Source: Delphinus delphis
Taxonomy: Eukaryota; Chordata; Mammalia; Artiodactyla; Delphinidae
Assembly: GCF_949987515.2 (NCBI RefSeq)
Contig: NW_027192671.1
Span: 62,001-126,000 of the forward strand
Reading direction: 5' to 3'
Length of the DNA: 64,000 bases
Positions 39,745 through 49,807 of this stretch are shown in pieces. Position 1 is the stretch's first letter. Every line of letters begins with the position of its first letter. Both the position numbers and the translations under genes were made by a program. The notes below the pieces were generated by a model that saw only the letters and a list, made by a program, of their open reading frames with translations, searched no databases and was not told where the DNA came from.

Positions 39745-41233
39745 ATTATTCCCTGCACATACATGTATTTATATGAATAAATTATTTCCATGCTTATATC
39801 TGTAAATACAAAAAAGAGGAATAAAATCTACCTTGAACCAAAAACGAAAAAGAGAAAAAAAACACAGAACCCACCAGTTACACAGAGGAAAACCGTATCA
39901 GGGCACTTGCTCCAGTTGTAAACAATTCTGAAGTTGGTCAGTGGTGGGGAATCGTCTCCCATTCAGCCAGCAGCCCCCACGCAACAAGCGTCCTCATTGC
40001 AAAGCTGGGGCACCGTGCCGAGGCATCTGTGAGTAAACGTGAGCTGAGCCCCAGGCCAGTTGCTGCTGAACTATTCCCACCCGTCCCAGGTAAAACACCT
40101 GAATATATACAAGGACTTGAAAGCCTAGAGGAAGGGCCATAGAGCCACACGAGTGACAGCATGCCGGCCGACTTGGTGCCTGCAGGCCAGCCAGGATGGT
40201 CCTGGCCCTGGGTGCTCTTCTGGAAGATTTCCATTTCCCTGCCTGAGATACCCGTCCTGTCCCTGCCCCCACTGCTTTTTTCCTTCCTCACCTCTGCCCA
40301 GGGAGAAATTCCAGCAGCAGGTATGGGTGACACATCCTCTTCTTTAGCAGGTGGCAGCCTGGCAACTGCTGCAGAAAGTCCAGCAGAGCCCCACTCACAC
40401 TGGGCCACCCACAAAGCCGTGGCCTCTCACTCCCTCCCACCAGCCCAGCCCCGAGACTGCTGACAGGGCAGAGAAAATGGCGTCAGGCACGGCTGCAGGG
40501 GCTCTTGCTGCCTGGAGTGGTATTTATATTGATCTCAACCCAGGCACACCTGGGGAGGGCTGGCCGGCACGGTAAGGCTGCCCAGGTCAGCCAATCATCA
40601 CCCCTCAGGGGCTCACAGTTGCAGAAAATGGAACTTGCTGAACCGGCCAGGTCCAAGGAACAGGTGTGGGCTCCTGAGAGTCAGGATAGACAAGGGGCTG
40701 CAGCTTTGGCTTGTTTTCTAATCATTTTATCTGGCCCATGAGTGGGAGACAACTTCAAGAAAACCCTCTCCTAATGAGAGGAACCCAGGAGTCAGGCAGA
40801 GGAGGGGTGGGTGGTGGTTGGAGACAGAGGCCTGGTGCCCCGGGTGCAGTGGAAGTCTCTGGAAGACCAGGTGGAGGGAGGCCTCACGGAGTGATGCCCA
40901 GGGTCACAGACCTGTCGCAGCTGCTGTTTGTTAGTTCAAGTCCTGCTCTGAGGTGCTCTGTGTCAGCTCTGAGCGACAGGTGAGCTGGGGGTGCTCTGCA
41001 ATGAGGGCTATGTGCACGGTTCCTGTGTGCCCAGCCCTGCCACGGTACCTGCAAGGGTAGCTCTGTATCCTGGGAGGGGCCTGACCACGAGAGCCCCGTG
41101 GGCTGGGGTGGGGGTGGGGTACCTGCCCAGGTGAGCTCCATATTCTGGGATTGGTCTGACCACGAGAGCCCCATGGGCTGCTGGGGACCTGGTAAAAGAT
41201 GTCAGGACAGTCAGTGAAGCCACCGAGGATATA
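39745..41233. other. Island sequence without a recognised gene
   Basis: The first 150 bases are AT-rich and simple. From about 39,920 the sequence becomes GC-rich and non-repetitive in this window. Open frames of 60-158 codons exist on both strands but overlap each other and show no domain I recognise, as expected by chance in GC-rich DNA. There is a TATA-like TATTTATATTG near 40,520 with nothing else to support a promoter. It could be part of the retroviral element that follows, an unrelated dispersed repeat, or ancestral unique DNA. Confidence 0.5.
41044..41190 (+). repeat. Imperfect tandem duplication, about 75-bp unit, two copies
   Basis: GGTACCTG at 41,044 and 41,118 opens two similar segments that both contain GACCACGAGAGCCCC (41,083 and 41,158) followed by GGGCTG. 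The copies differ at several positions. Confidence 0.7.
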
Positions 41234-42260
41234 CCTCCAGTTGCTCCTAATTCCTACACCCTGCTGGTCATTCTACCAACCACCAGGACATGGTATTCTG
41301 TATTAGTCTTCAATGATGCCTTCTTTTGTATTCCATTAGTCCCAGAGTCACAAGAAATTTTGGCTTGTGAGTGGCAGGACTCAACATACAACTAAAACAA
41401 TACTTCCGGGCCGTCTGGCCCCAAGGGTGCAAAAATTCCCACACCATCTTTGGGGAAAGCTTAGCTAAAGACCTAAAAGTTCTACCTCTGGAAAAGGAAA
41501 CCCTCCTTCAATATGCAGACGACATTCTGATCACCAGCCCTACTAAGGAGGCCTCTGAACTACCAAGCCAATAAAGGATAGAAGTTGTCCAAGAAAAAGC
41601 TCAAATATCACAGACTGCGGTGACCTGCCTGGGCTTCATTCTCACAGAAGGTCAGAGAAGCCCATCCCAGGAAAGGGAAGAAACCATTTTCAGCCTTACC
41701 CCTTTCTAAAACTAGAAGACAGCTTAGGGGTTCCTGGGGAGGCCAGGGTTTGCTGCTTCTGGATCCCTAGCTACAGTCTACTAGCTGGGCCTCTATATGA
41801 AACACTGAAAGGAAAAGATGATGATCCTTTTGAATAGAATCCAGAAGTGGCCTTTCAAGAATGGAAAGAGCAGTCAATTCAGACCCTTGCCCTGGAACTC
41901 CCTAATTTAGCTAAACCCTTTGACCTTTACATTCCCGGTGAAAGGTGAATCGCCATTGGAGAATTAGTGCAAAAACTGGGACCACTTGAAATGGAACAAT
42001 GCAAGAATGCCATCCAGGTAGGATAAACTACGGTCACTAAGGGGCTTGGCCCACTGCCACATCTGGCCAAGATACTGGCGGTATCTAAAAACCTGGAAAT
42101 CAGCAGCCCAAAAGGCCACCTCCCTCCTAAGGGAAAAGGACCCCACGTGGTGATCCTAACCACCAACCATGCCCTGAAGTTGCAGGGTTCGCTCCGTGGG
42201 CACACCGACCTCGAGTGAGGAGGCCCTCCAACTCCAACATCCAGAGAGATAACCGGGGGC
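41234..42260 (+). pseudogene. Broken pol remnant of a gammaretrovirus-like endogenous retrovirus (ERV1 class)
   Basis: The plus strand encodes a recognisable reverse transcriptase fragment. From about 41,234 one frame reads through a DAFFCIPL-type palm segment to a stop near 41,393. The next part continues in another frame (41,371-41,574) and holds the catalytic-site variant YADD at 41,512-41,523, then stops. Further downstream LGFILTEGQ (near 41,630) and GPLYETLKG (near 41,790) fit the thumb and connection regions, and RNase H-like sequence follows with more stops. At least one frameshift and several stops interrupt it, and no gag or protease is visible. It is an old, inactive copy. Class assignment rests on motif recognition only. 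Confidence 0.75.
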
Positions 42261-42419
42261 AACAGGGCACCATGACGACTCATGTGAACATCACTCGACC
42301 TGGAGTTTCTCTCATAAAACAACAAGAGTGTGTCCCAAAAGAGTAGACTACTGCTTGCAGGACTTACTGCACCCAGAGGGGAGCTAATAATCTTGGCGGG
42401 GGAACAGTATACCACACTG

Positions 42420-42640
42420 TCACCATAGAAAAGCCTACAGACACCGTGATGATGGTGGCCAATAAGACCGGCTGGACTCCTGTTTACTTCAAAAGGCTGT
42501 TGACTCAGTAGCCATCATGGTCCTTGATCACCACTGACCCTGGACTGTCTGGGAGTTGAGCGGGCAGGGCTCTGACACCTGGTGCTGTTTGTACGTTAAT
42601 TCAGGGACCTAACTGAAGAAAGCACAGACTACTGGTCAGA
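42420..42640 (+). pseudogene. Env transmembrane-like remnant of the same retrovirus
   Basis: A short plus-strand stretch near 42,578-42,610 reads WCCLYVNSG, reminiscent of the cysteine pair and following residues in the transmembrane subunit of gammaretroviral envelopes. Stops and frame changes surround it. The position downstream of pol fits, but the match is short and weak. Confidence 0.4.
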
Positions 42641-43059
42641 GCATCTAGGCTGGCAGAGACGGTCAGCCTAAGGTGGCCGAACAAATGTGGGGCGGGGTGA
42701 AACCGGCCCCCACAGCGTCTCTGCACATCTCTTTCCTGGACCCTTAAAGGTCATTAGAATCTATAACACTTCCAATGCTGGTGCTCAGGTGGACGAGCAG
42801 GGAGGCAGGGGTCCTGGGGACAATCAACGTCACCGGGAGGCTGCTGGGGAGAAGCTCTGACCCTCGCCCCAGGGTATGAGGGCTCCCAACTCAGCACTCA
42901 GCAGTTACAGAAGAAGGGTCTGCACCCTCAGCACTCCAAGAATGAGGAACAGGACAAAAGGCAGAGGAGGGGTTTGTCCCCAGCAAAGCCCATTAAAAAT
43001 CCCTGGGAGATAAAAATAGAATCTGGGCAATAAAGTCAAGTCTAACTTTTTTTATCCTT
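42641..43059. other. Unassigned stretch inside the retroviral remnant
   Basis: No gene or repeat is recognised. It ends in an A-rich part with AATAAAGTC near 43,028 and a T-run, which could belong to the retroviral 3' region. Confidence 0.4.
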
Positions 43060-43450
43060 TGTGCTTTGTCTAATTTCACGTGCTCCTAGGGTCCCGCATG
43101 CAGAGGTTCCACACCCGGCACTTCAGACCAGATTTCCTAGTGCAGAATGGCTGGGTCGACACCTCAGCTCCTGGGGCCCAGTGCAGACTCCACGATATAG
43201 AGCCTGAGCTACAGCCAACCCGGCCCTCGAGAGCTCCACCGCCTCCCTCCCTCCCACTGACTCTGACAGGATCTCTACACAGCAGCCCAGCCCACAGCCC
43301 ACGGGGTAGTGCATGCTCTCACCTCTCCATTCTCTGATCAAAATATAAAGTTTCCTTTGCTTGTGAACCAAACTCAGTCTCGATCTGTTGGCCCCAATGA
43401 CACTGGGCAGGGGGACACTTGTTGGGGTCCACTCTGGAGGATCAGTAACA
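43060..43450 (+). mobile_element. LTR-like segment of the endogenous retrovirus
   Basis: The position after the env-like piece, a polyadenylation-like ATATAAAGTTTCC near 43,344, the following CTTTGCTTGTGAACC, and an ending region TTGTTGGGGTCC near 43,418 give the look of a gammaretroviral R-U5. The boundaries are not certain and I see no matching second LTR in the window, so it could be a 3' LTR or a rearranged 5' one. Confidence 0.4.
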
Positions 43451-43774
43451 GAAATTGAGACTATTGTAACCTCAATGAACAGATGTGTGAGCCAAACTGT
43501 AGTTAACATAGAACAGTGTATAAGGCTCGGGTAAAATAAGATGTTTTTAACACTTCCATTTGATATTTCCATCACTTTTTATAAGCAAGTTCAGTGAAAA
43601 GGTTTGTCTTATTTGTCAGGTCAATATTAGAGAAACGAAGTGATTTCTTTCCAAGGATGTACAGCTAATAATCTTGGTTAAACCTTCAATCTTGTTTTAA
43701 ATGCTTTTCCATTGAAAATGATACCTCTCTTTCAGCTCCCCCATTTCTGAGAAGTATAAAATCTTATAATTTAT
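43451..43774. other. AT-rich sequence with no recognised feature
   Basis: I see no gene, RNA gene or known repeat here. Confidence 0.4.
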
Positions 43775-43945
43775 TATTACCAAAGGGGAAAGGTGGGAGG
43801 AGGGATAAATTAACAGTTTGGAATGAACACATACACACTGCTATGTATAAAATAGATCATCAACAAGGAACTACTGTATAGCACAGGGAACTACACTCAA
43901 CATTTTGCAATAACCTATAAGGGGAAATAATCTGAAAAAGAATAG
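43775..43945 (+). mobile_element. L1 3' UTR fragment
   Basis: ATAAAATAGATCATCAACAA, GGAACTACTGTATAGCACAG and AATCTGAAAAAGAATAGATA are standard L1 3' UTR sequence in the sense direction. It lies just ahead of the first ancestral satellite piece. It may be an independent insertion or the better-preserved L1 half of D0, because the following TTTTTATTGACATCATCT loosely resembles the equivalent part of D1. Confidence 0.75.
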
Positions 43946-44154
43946 ATATTTTTATTGACATCATCTATCAATGACAGTTAAAGTGTAGCCTAAGGGAAGC
44001 TGGTGGTGAGTGCTTCTGACCCTGAAGACTTCAATCATCTAAAGTTTGGACTCTGCCTACTTCCCAAGGCCCTTAATGAACATATGTGTAGCCGTAGCTT
44101 AAAAACTTCCCCAGTTTGGGTTTCGGGGAGACACTGATTTTGAAAAAGCCCTGG
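43946..44154. other. Short spacer, no recognised feature
   Basis: I see nothing identifiable except the possible weak satellite similarity noted for the preceding L1 fragment. Confidence 0.35.
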
Positions 44155-44749
44155 TGTTCTCCTTACATGAATGGGACTCTTCCTACTGCTAAAACATGTC
44201 TGTCACACCCAGAGGATGGTATACCGTCTGATCGGGAAGAGTTTGGAAAAGGCATCTCATCTCCTCATCTCCTGGTGCTCGGGTTCACCCCTCCAGCGTC
44301 TTTACTAACAGTCTCCCCACTTGGAGATGTCAGCACTGTCAACATCCTGTTGCGTACAGTTTGGAATTTGTCCAGAGGATGAAGCGGAAGGATGAGGAAC
44401 AATGAGAGACAAGTCCTAGGTGTTCAGACAGGCACATGTCACTCTAATTTCCAATCAGGAAGACGAATTGACCAAAGGCTAGGGTTGCCCATGGAAACAG
44501 TATAGGGCTTGAGGAAATCCCGCTGCTTTGTGGCCAGTTCCCATAAACACGAGTTGAACAATGGAACTCAGGGGCAGTAAAATTCACAAAACTGCAGAGT
44601 TGAAAATATCCATCACTGAAAAATGTCTTGAGGAAAGTCAGAGAAAAGGACTTGTAAGCAAGGGAGAATGGCAGGAAAGGGATTTGAGGAGGTAGAAAGG
44701 ACTCGCCATTAAGCACAAGAAAAGGAGCTGAACATTGCCAACATTGCAG
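44155..44749 (+). repeat. Ancestral satellite unit D0, 3' part only
   Basis: Diverged but collinear with the unidentified third of the monomer: CTTCCTACTGCTAAAACATG, CCCAGAGGATGG at the length site, TGATCGGGAAGAG, CTCCCCACTTGGAGA and CACAAAACTGCAGAGTT occur in the same order and spacing as in the homogenised units. It is in phase with D1. Confidence 0.8.
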
Positions 44750-44819
44750 TTGGCCAAAAAGGGTGTATGCGTTCTTTTCTGTATATATTCAAGAAAAGGG
44801 CATACACTTTTTTAGCCAA
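44750..44819. repeat. Degenerate palindrome in D1
   Basis: Arms are recognisable (TTGGCCAAAAAGGGTGTATG and CATACACTTTTTTAGCCAA) but mismatched, and the inner arms are altered. The preceding base is G, so the outer end reads GTTGGCC, as on the right-hand side; this supports an originally longer inverted repeat. Confidence 0.8.
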
Positions 44820-44834
44820 CCAAACAGGTGGGCA

Positions 44835-45700
44835 CTGGAAGTCAATACTACAAAAGATATCACTTCGCATCAGTCAGAAGAGCCATCCTCATAAAGCGTA
44901 AACAACAGAAATGCAGGACAGGGCAACGAGAAGAGGGAGCCCTGTGAGACTTATAGTGGAAATGTATATTGCCAACGGCCATTCTGGAGAAGTGTATTGT
45001 GTTTACTAAAGCATCTAAAAAATGAGCTACAGAGCATAGGGCACTTGCACTCATGGGCGTATATCTTGGGAAAAACAAAAATCGAGAGGACACAGGCACC
45101 CCAATGTTTACCCCCTCTCTGTTTAAAAGATCCTCGACTAGGATATAACTTAAATGTCTCTGGAGGGAAAAAATGTGGTACTTAGGTAGAGTGGAATATT
45201 ATTCAGCCTGGAAATCAATGAAATATGGCCAGTTGTAACAACTCCGGAGGAGTTACGTATGATCATTCTAAGTGACAGAATTCAAAAAGAAAAAGACACA
45301 TATCATAAGATATCACTTAAAGGTGGAATCCAAAATGGCTACACATGAAATAAATTACAAAACAAAAACATAGTCAAATATGTAGAAAACACGCATAAGG
45401 CTGCTAAACGGGAAAGGTGGGGAGGGGTGAGGCATCATCCAGGAGGTTGAAATTAGCAAAGATACCATTCCAAATACCAAACTGATAATCAACAAGGCCT
45501 ACACGGTAGCTAAAAGAACTGCACTCAGCACACTCAAGTCACCGGAAAAGAATATATACGACTGGTAAGAATCTGAAAAAGAATTTATTGATGTCTCTCT
45601 GTACGCGAATCAAGTGGATGTACAGCAGCAAGAAACAGAGCTTTGAAAATCAGCTGTAACCAATATAGTAATAAATTGAAAAAAATAAACGACAGAGAGA
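44835..45700 (+). mobile_element. L1-derived part of D1, with tail
   Basis: Easier to align with L1 than in the array units: AAAGATATCACTTCGCATC, GGAATATTATTCAGCCTGG, ATAAGATATCACTTAAAGG and GTACAGCAGCAAGAAACAGA. It ends in AATAAATTGAAAAAAATAAA, the L1 A-rich tail, which the 1.58-kb units have lost. Confidence 0.85.
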
Positions 45701-45808
45701 CAGAGAAAACCTCTTACAACTTTTCCTCAGGGACGGTGATGCAACATGGATTGAACACATCTAGACCCACAGCAGGATGAGACATAAGGCTGGAAACTGT
45801 TTGCGCTA
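45647..45808 (+). other. Segment present in D1 and absent from all 1.58-kb monomers
   Basis: In array units the sequence jumps from CAGCAGTGA directly to TAGGATTGG. Here about 162 bp lie between the corresponding points: the L1 tail followed by unidentified sequence containing TGATGCAACATGGATTGA. Confidence 0.8.
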
Positions 45809-46479
45809 AGAGAAATGTGAGGTTGGGTGAGGAAATGCACACCCTTTAAAGTAATACTACCTGGTACCCATTCAATGGGTCCCAAATCTGCAGGTTCAAG
45901 GGATCTTCCTACAGCTAAAACATGCATGGAAAACCCAGAGGACTGTACACCATGTGATCGGGAGATGTGTCTAAAATGCACCTCATTTATCCTCTCCTGG
46001 TGCTCCTGTTCACCATTCCAGCCACGCTACTTAGAATCTCCCCACTTGGAGAATCAGCACATTTAAACTTCTGTTTCACACATTTTGCAAATTGTGAGGA
46101 GGATGAACGGGAAGAGGGGGAACCAATGAGAGAAGAGTTGTAGGGGTTTGGACGGGCACATATCACTCTAATTTCCCATTAAGAATAAGAATTAAAGAAA
46201 GGCTCAGCCTGCCTCGCCGGAGCCAAAATAGGGCCTGAAGCAATCCTGCGGGTTTGAGGCCAGCTCACAAAAGAGCAACTTAAAAAATGGAGCTCAGGGT
46301 CACTGCAATTCACAAACCTGCAGAGTTATAAATGAAAACTAACGTCCAAAAATATGTTGAGGTAAGGCAAAGAAGAGGATCTGAATGCAAGACAGAATTG
46401 CAAGAAACAGATTTCAAGAGATAGATTGGACTCGTCTTTAACGCACATGAAAAGCGGCAGAATTTCGACAATGATGCAG

Positions 46480-46551
46480 TTGGCCCAAAAGGGCGTATGC
46501 GTTTTTTCCTGATTATATCCAGGAAAAAACGCATACGCACTTTATGGGCAA
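46480..46551. repeat. Degenerate 72-bp palindrome in D2
   Basis: The inner arms are intact (GCGTATGCGTTTTTTCC with its complement), while the outer arms and centre have about six mismatched pairs by eye. The same total length as the perfect array palindromes indicates common descent. Confidence 0.85.
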
Positions 46552-46562
46552 CGAAGCAAGCA

Positions 46563-47440
46563 AGCAATGCAAATGTGCACAACAAAGAAGTCTCACTTCC
46601 CACCGGTCAAAAGGGCCATCCTAAAAAATTGTAAAAACCAGAAATGCAGGACAGGCCATGGAGAACAGGGAGCCTTTATACGCTGATGGGCAGTGTGTGA
46701 ACTGCCGAGAGCCACTCTGGAGAAGTGTATGGTGGTTCCTAAATCATCTAAAAAACAGAGCTACAGAGCATAGGACACTTCCAATCATGGGAGTATATCT
46801 AGGGAAGTCTAAAAATCAACAAGACACAAGCACACCACAGTTTAGGGCTACTCTGTTTACAAGAACCTCAACTTCAGTACACCTTAAATATCCCAGGAAA
46901 GAGAACAATGGATAAAGAAGATGTGGTACTTATGTACAATGGAATATCTCTTCACCATGAAATCAATGTAATAAGGCTAGTAGAAGGATAAAGAGTGGAT
47001 TTAGGTCCGATAATACTACTTGAAATAAGTCAAACAGAAAAAGAAACATATCATAAGATATCACTTATAGAGGGAGGGTAAATATGGCTGCACAAGAAAT
47101 GAATTACAGAACAGAACAGTGTCTCACATTTAGAAAACACACTTATGTCAGCTTAAGGGGAAAGGAGAGGTGGGGTGATGCATAAAACCAGAGTTTGAAA
47201 TTAGCACAGATACCGTTCAATAAACCAAATAGGTATTAGACAAGATCTACACCTTGCTCAATGAACAGGCCTCAACACACCCTATACACCGCAGAGAAAT
47301 ATATCTGAGGAATAAGAATCTTAAAACCCATGTATTGATATATCTCCATAAGGGAATCAAGTGTGTGCAGAGCGGCACAAACACAGCAGTGAAAAGGAGC
47401 TAAACCCCATTATAGAAATAAATTTTAAAAACAAAACGCT
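46563..47440 (+). mobile_element. L1-derived part of D2, with tail
   Basis: It begins with CAATGCAAATGTGCACAACA, an L1 ORF2-like start, just after the palindrome. It continues through GGATAAAGAAGATGTGGTAC and CATATCATAAGATATCACTT to an A-rich tail (AATTTTAAAAACAAAAC). Confidence 0.85.
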
Positions 47441-47559
47441 GAAACAATGAAAGAGAGAAAAATTCTTACAAAATTCGCTCAGGGGCTGTGATGCAACCTG
47501 GATTGACCACATATAAACCCACAGCTGGATAAGACATAAGGCTGGACACTTGGGGCTGA
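47393..47559 (+). other. About 167-bp segment missing from the 1.58-kb monomers
   Basis: Flanks match both sides of the deletion joint: CACAGCAGTGA before and CAGGATTGG after, against CAGCAGTGA|TAGGATTGG in the arrays. The content is the L1 tail plus sequence with CTGTGATGCAACCTGGATTG, also present in D1. The size accounts for the difference between 1,749 and 1,579 bp. Confidence 0.85.
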
Positions 47560-48228
47560 CAGGATTGGTGAGCTTTGGTGAGCAACTGCCGAAAGTTTAA
47601 TGCAATACTTCATGCTACTCAGTCCAAGGGTCCCAACACTCCAGGTTGAAGGGAATCTTCCTACAGCTAAACCATGCTTGGGAAACCCAGCGACTGGTAT
47701 ACCATATGATCGGGAAAGGTTTCTAAAACGCACCTCATTTTTCCTCTCCTGGGGCTCCGGATCGACATTCCAGCCGCTTTACTAACAACATCCCCACAGG
47801 GAGTCAATGCCTTTAAGTTCTGGTATCGCACAGTCTGCAGTTAGTGCAGAGGATGAATGGGAATAGGGGGAACCAGTGAGAAACTAGCTTTAGCGGTTTC
47901 AATGGGCACATGTCACTCTAATATCACATCAGTAAGAAGAATTAACCAAAGGCACAGCAGGTGCCCCAGAAGAAAAATAGGGCTTCAAGGAATCCTTTGG
48001 TTATGGGGCAATACCACAAAAATAAGAGCTAAAAAATGGAGCTAAGGGCCACTGCAATTCAAAACCCTGCAGAGTTATAAAGGCCAACTATTTTTAAAAA
48101 ATATATTGAGGTAAGGCTATGAAGAGGCATTGAAAGCAAGGCAGAATTGCAGGAAACCGATTTCAGGAGGTAGACTGGAATTGCATTGAAAGCATATGAA
48201 GAGAGTCAGAAACTCGACAATGATGCAC

Positions 48229-49807
48229 TTGGCCAAAAAGGGCGTATGCGTTTTTTCCTGAATATATTCAGGAAAAAACGCATACGCCCTTTTTGGCCAA
48301 CCAAGCAAGCTTGCAAAGGAAATCTGCACTAAAATGAAGTCTCACTTCCCCCCGGTCAAAAGGGCCATCTGAAAAAAGTGTAAAATCCATAAAGGCACGA
48401 CAGGCCATGGAGAACTGGGAGCCTTCTTATGCTGATGGGCGGGATGTAAATTGCCAACAGCCACTCTGGAGAAGTGTATGGTGTTTCCTGAAACATCTAA
48501 AACACAAAGCAACAGAGCCTAGGGCACTTACACTTATGGTCCTATAGCTTAGGGAAATTAAAATCAAAAAGACACAGCCACCCCAAAGTTTGGGACGGCT
48601 CTGTTTACAAGAACCTCGTTTACAGTACAAGTTCAATATCGCAGAAAGTGAAAAATGGATAAAGAACTTGTGGTACTTACGTACAATGCAATATCACTCA
48701 GCAATGAAATCTATGTCATCAGGCCCGTAGCAGCATAATGAGTGGATGCAGGTATGATGATTCGAACTGAAATAAGTCACACAGAAAAGAAACATCATAA
48801 GGTATCACTAATACACAGAATGTGAACTTGGCTACACATGAACTGAATTACAAAACAGAACAGTGTCTCAAGTTTAGAAAACCAACTTATGCTTGCTTAA
48901 GGGGGAAGGTGAGTTGGGGTGCTGCATAAAACCAGAGATTGAAATGAGCACAGATAAAGTTCCTTAAGCCAAATATGGAATAGACAAGAGCTACTCCTTG
49001 CTCAACGAAATGGACTCAACACCCCATATTAAACGCCTAAGAATGTACCTGACTAGTAAGTATCTTAAATCCTATGGATTGCTATGTCTCCAAAAGAGAA
49101 TCAAGCGTGTGTACAGGGGCATAAACGCAGCAGTGATAGGATTGGAGAGGTTCGGTGAGCAAATGAAGACCCTTTGAAGTCATATTGCATGGTACCCATT
49201 ACACGGGTCTCAACTCTCCAGGTTTAAGGTATTCTTCCTTCAGCTAAAACATGCATGTGGAACCCAGAGTATGATCAACCGTGTGAACAGGAGACGTGTT
49301 CAAATATGTCTCAGTTTTCCTCCCCTGGTACTCGGGTGCAACATTCCAGACGCTTTACTAACACTCTCCCCACTTGGAGAGTCAGCACCTTTAACCTCCT
49401 GTTTGGCCCCGTTTGCAATTTCTGCGGAAGATGAACAGGAATAGGGAGAACCAATGAGAGACTAGCTGGAGGTGTCTGGATGGGCAAATTTAACTCTCAT
49501 TTCCCACCAGAAAGAGGAAATAACCAAAGGCTCAGCATGTCGTGCCGGAACCAGATTAGGGCCTGAAGCCATCCAGCGGTGTTGCAGCCAGCTCACAAGA
49601 AAACGAGTTGAAGAAAGGAGCTCAGGGGCACTGTAATTCACAAACCTGCAGAGTTATAAATGACAGCTATCGTCCAAAAATAGACTGAAGTAAGGCTGCC
49701 AAGAGGACTTGAAAGCGGGGCAGAATTGCAGGAAACCGATTTCAGGAGGTAGACTGGAATTGCATTGAAAGCATAGGAAAAGAGGCAGAACTTCCACAAT
49801 GATGCAC
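48229..49807 (+). repeat. Edge monomer M26 (1,579 bp), first deletion-form unit of the right array
   Basis: Palindrome perfect. It already lacks the 167-bp block. The tract about 48,770-48,910 keeps older states shared with M25 (AAGGTATCAC, GTGAACTTGG, CACATGAAC, TTACAAAAC, AAGTTTAG). The length site is CAGAG, the ancestral state; a one-base loss in CAGAAAAGAAAC offsets the length. Confidence 0.9.

Larger units (their letters stand above)
44750..46479 (+). repeat. Ancestral satellite unit D1 (1,730 bp)
   Basis: It runs from a degenerate palindrome (44,750-44,819) to the next one at 46,480. All parts of the monomer are present in order but heavily substituted. It is about 150 bp longer than the array units, because it keeps the block 45,647-45,808 that they lack. 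The length site reads CCCAGAGG. Confidence 0.88.
46480..48228 (+). repeat. Ancestral satellite unit D2 (1,749 bp)
   Basis: It is in phase between D1 and the right array. Collinear with the array monomer but with many substitutions, and 170 bp longer than M26. The length site reads CCCAGCGACTGG. The last 90 bases (from about 48,140) already look like array sequence, so the change from diverged to homogenised lies inside this unit. Confidence 0.88.

Noticed and set aside
39938..40414. A 158-codon minus-strand open frame in the island
   Set aside because: GC-rich sequence with overlapping open frames on the other strand, and no domain, splice context or start context that would support a gene.
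41927..42415. A 162-codon minus-strand open frame
   Set aside because: It is antisense to the retroviral pol remnant and shows no recognisable domain.
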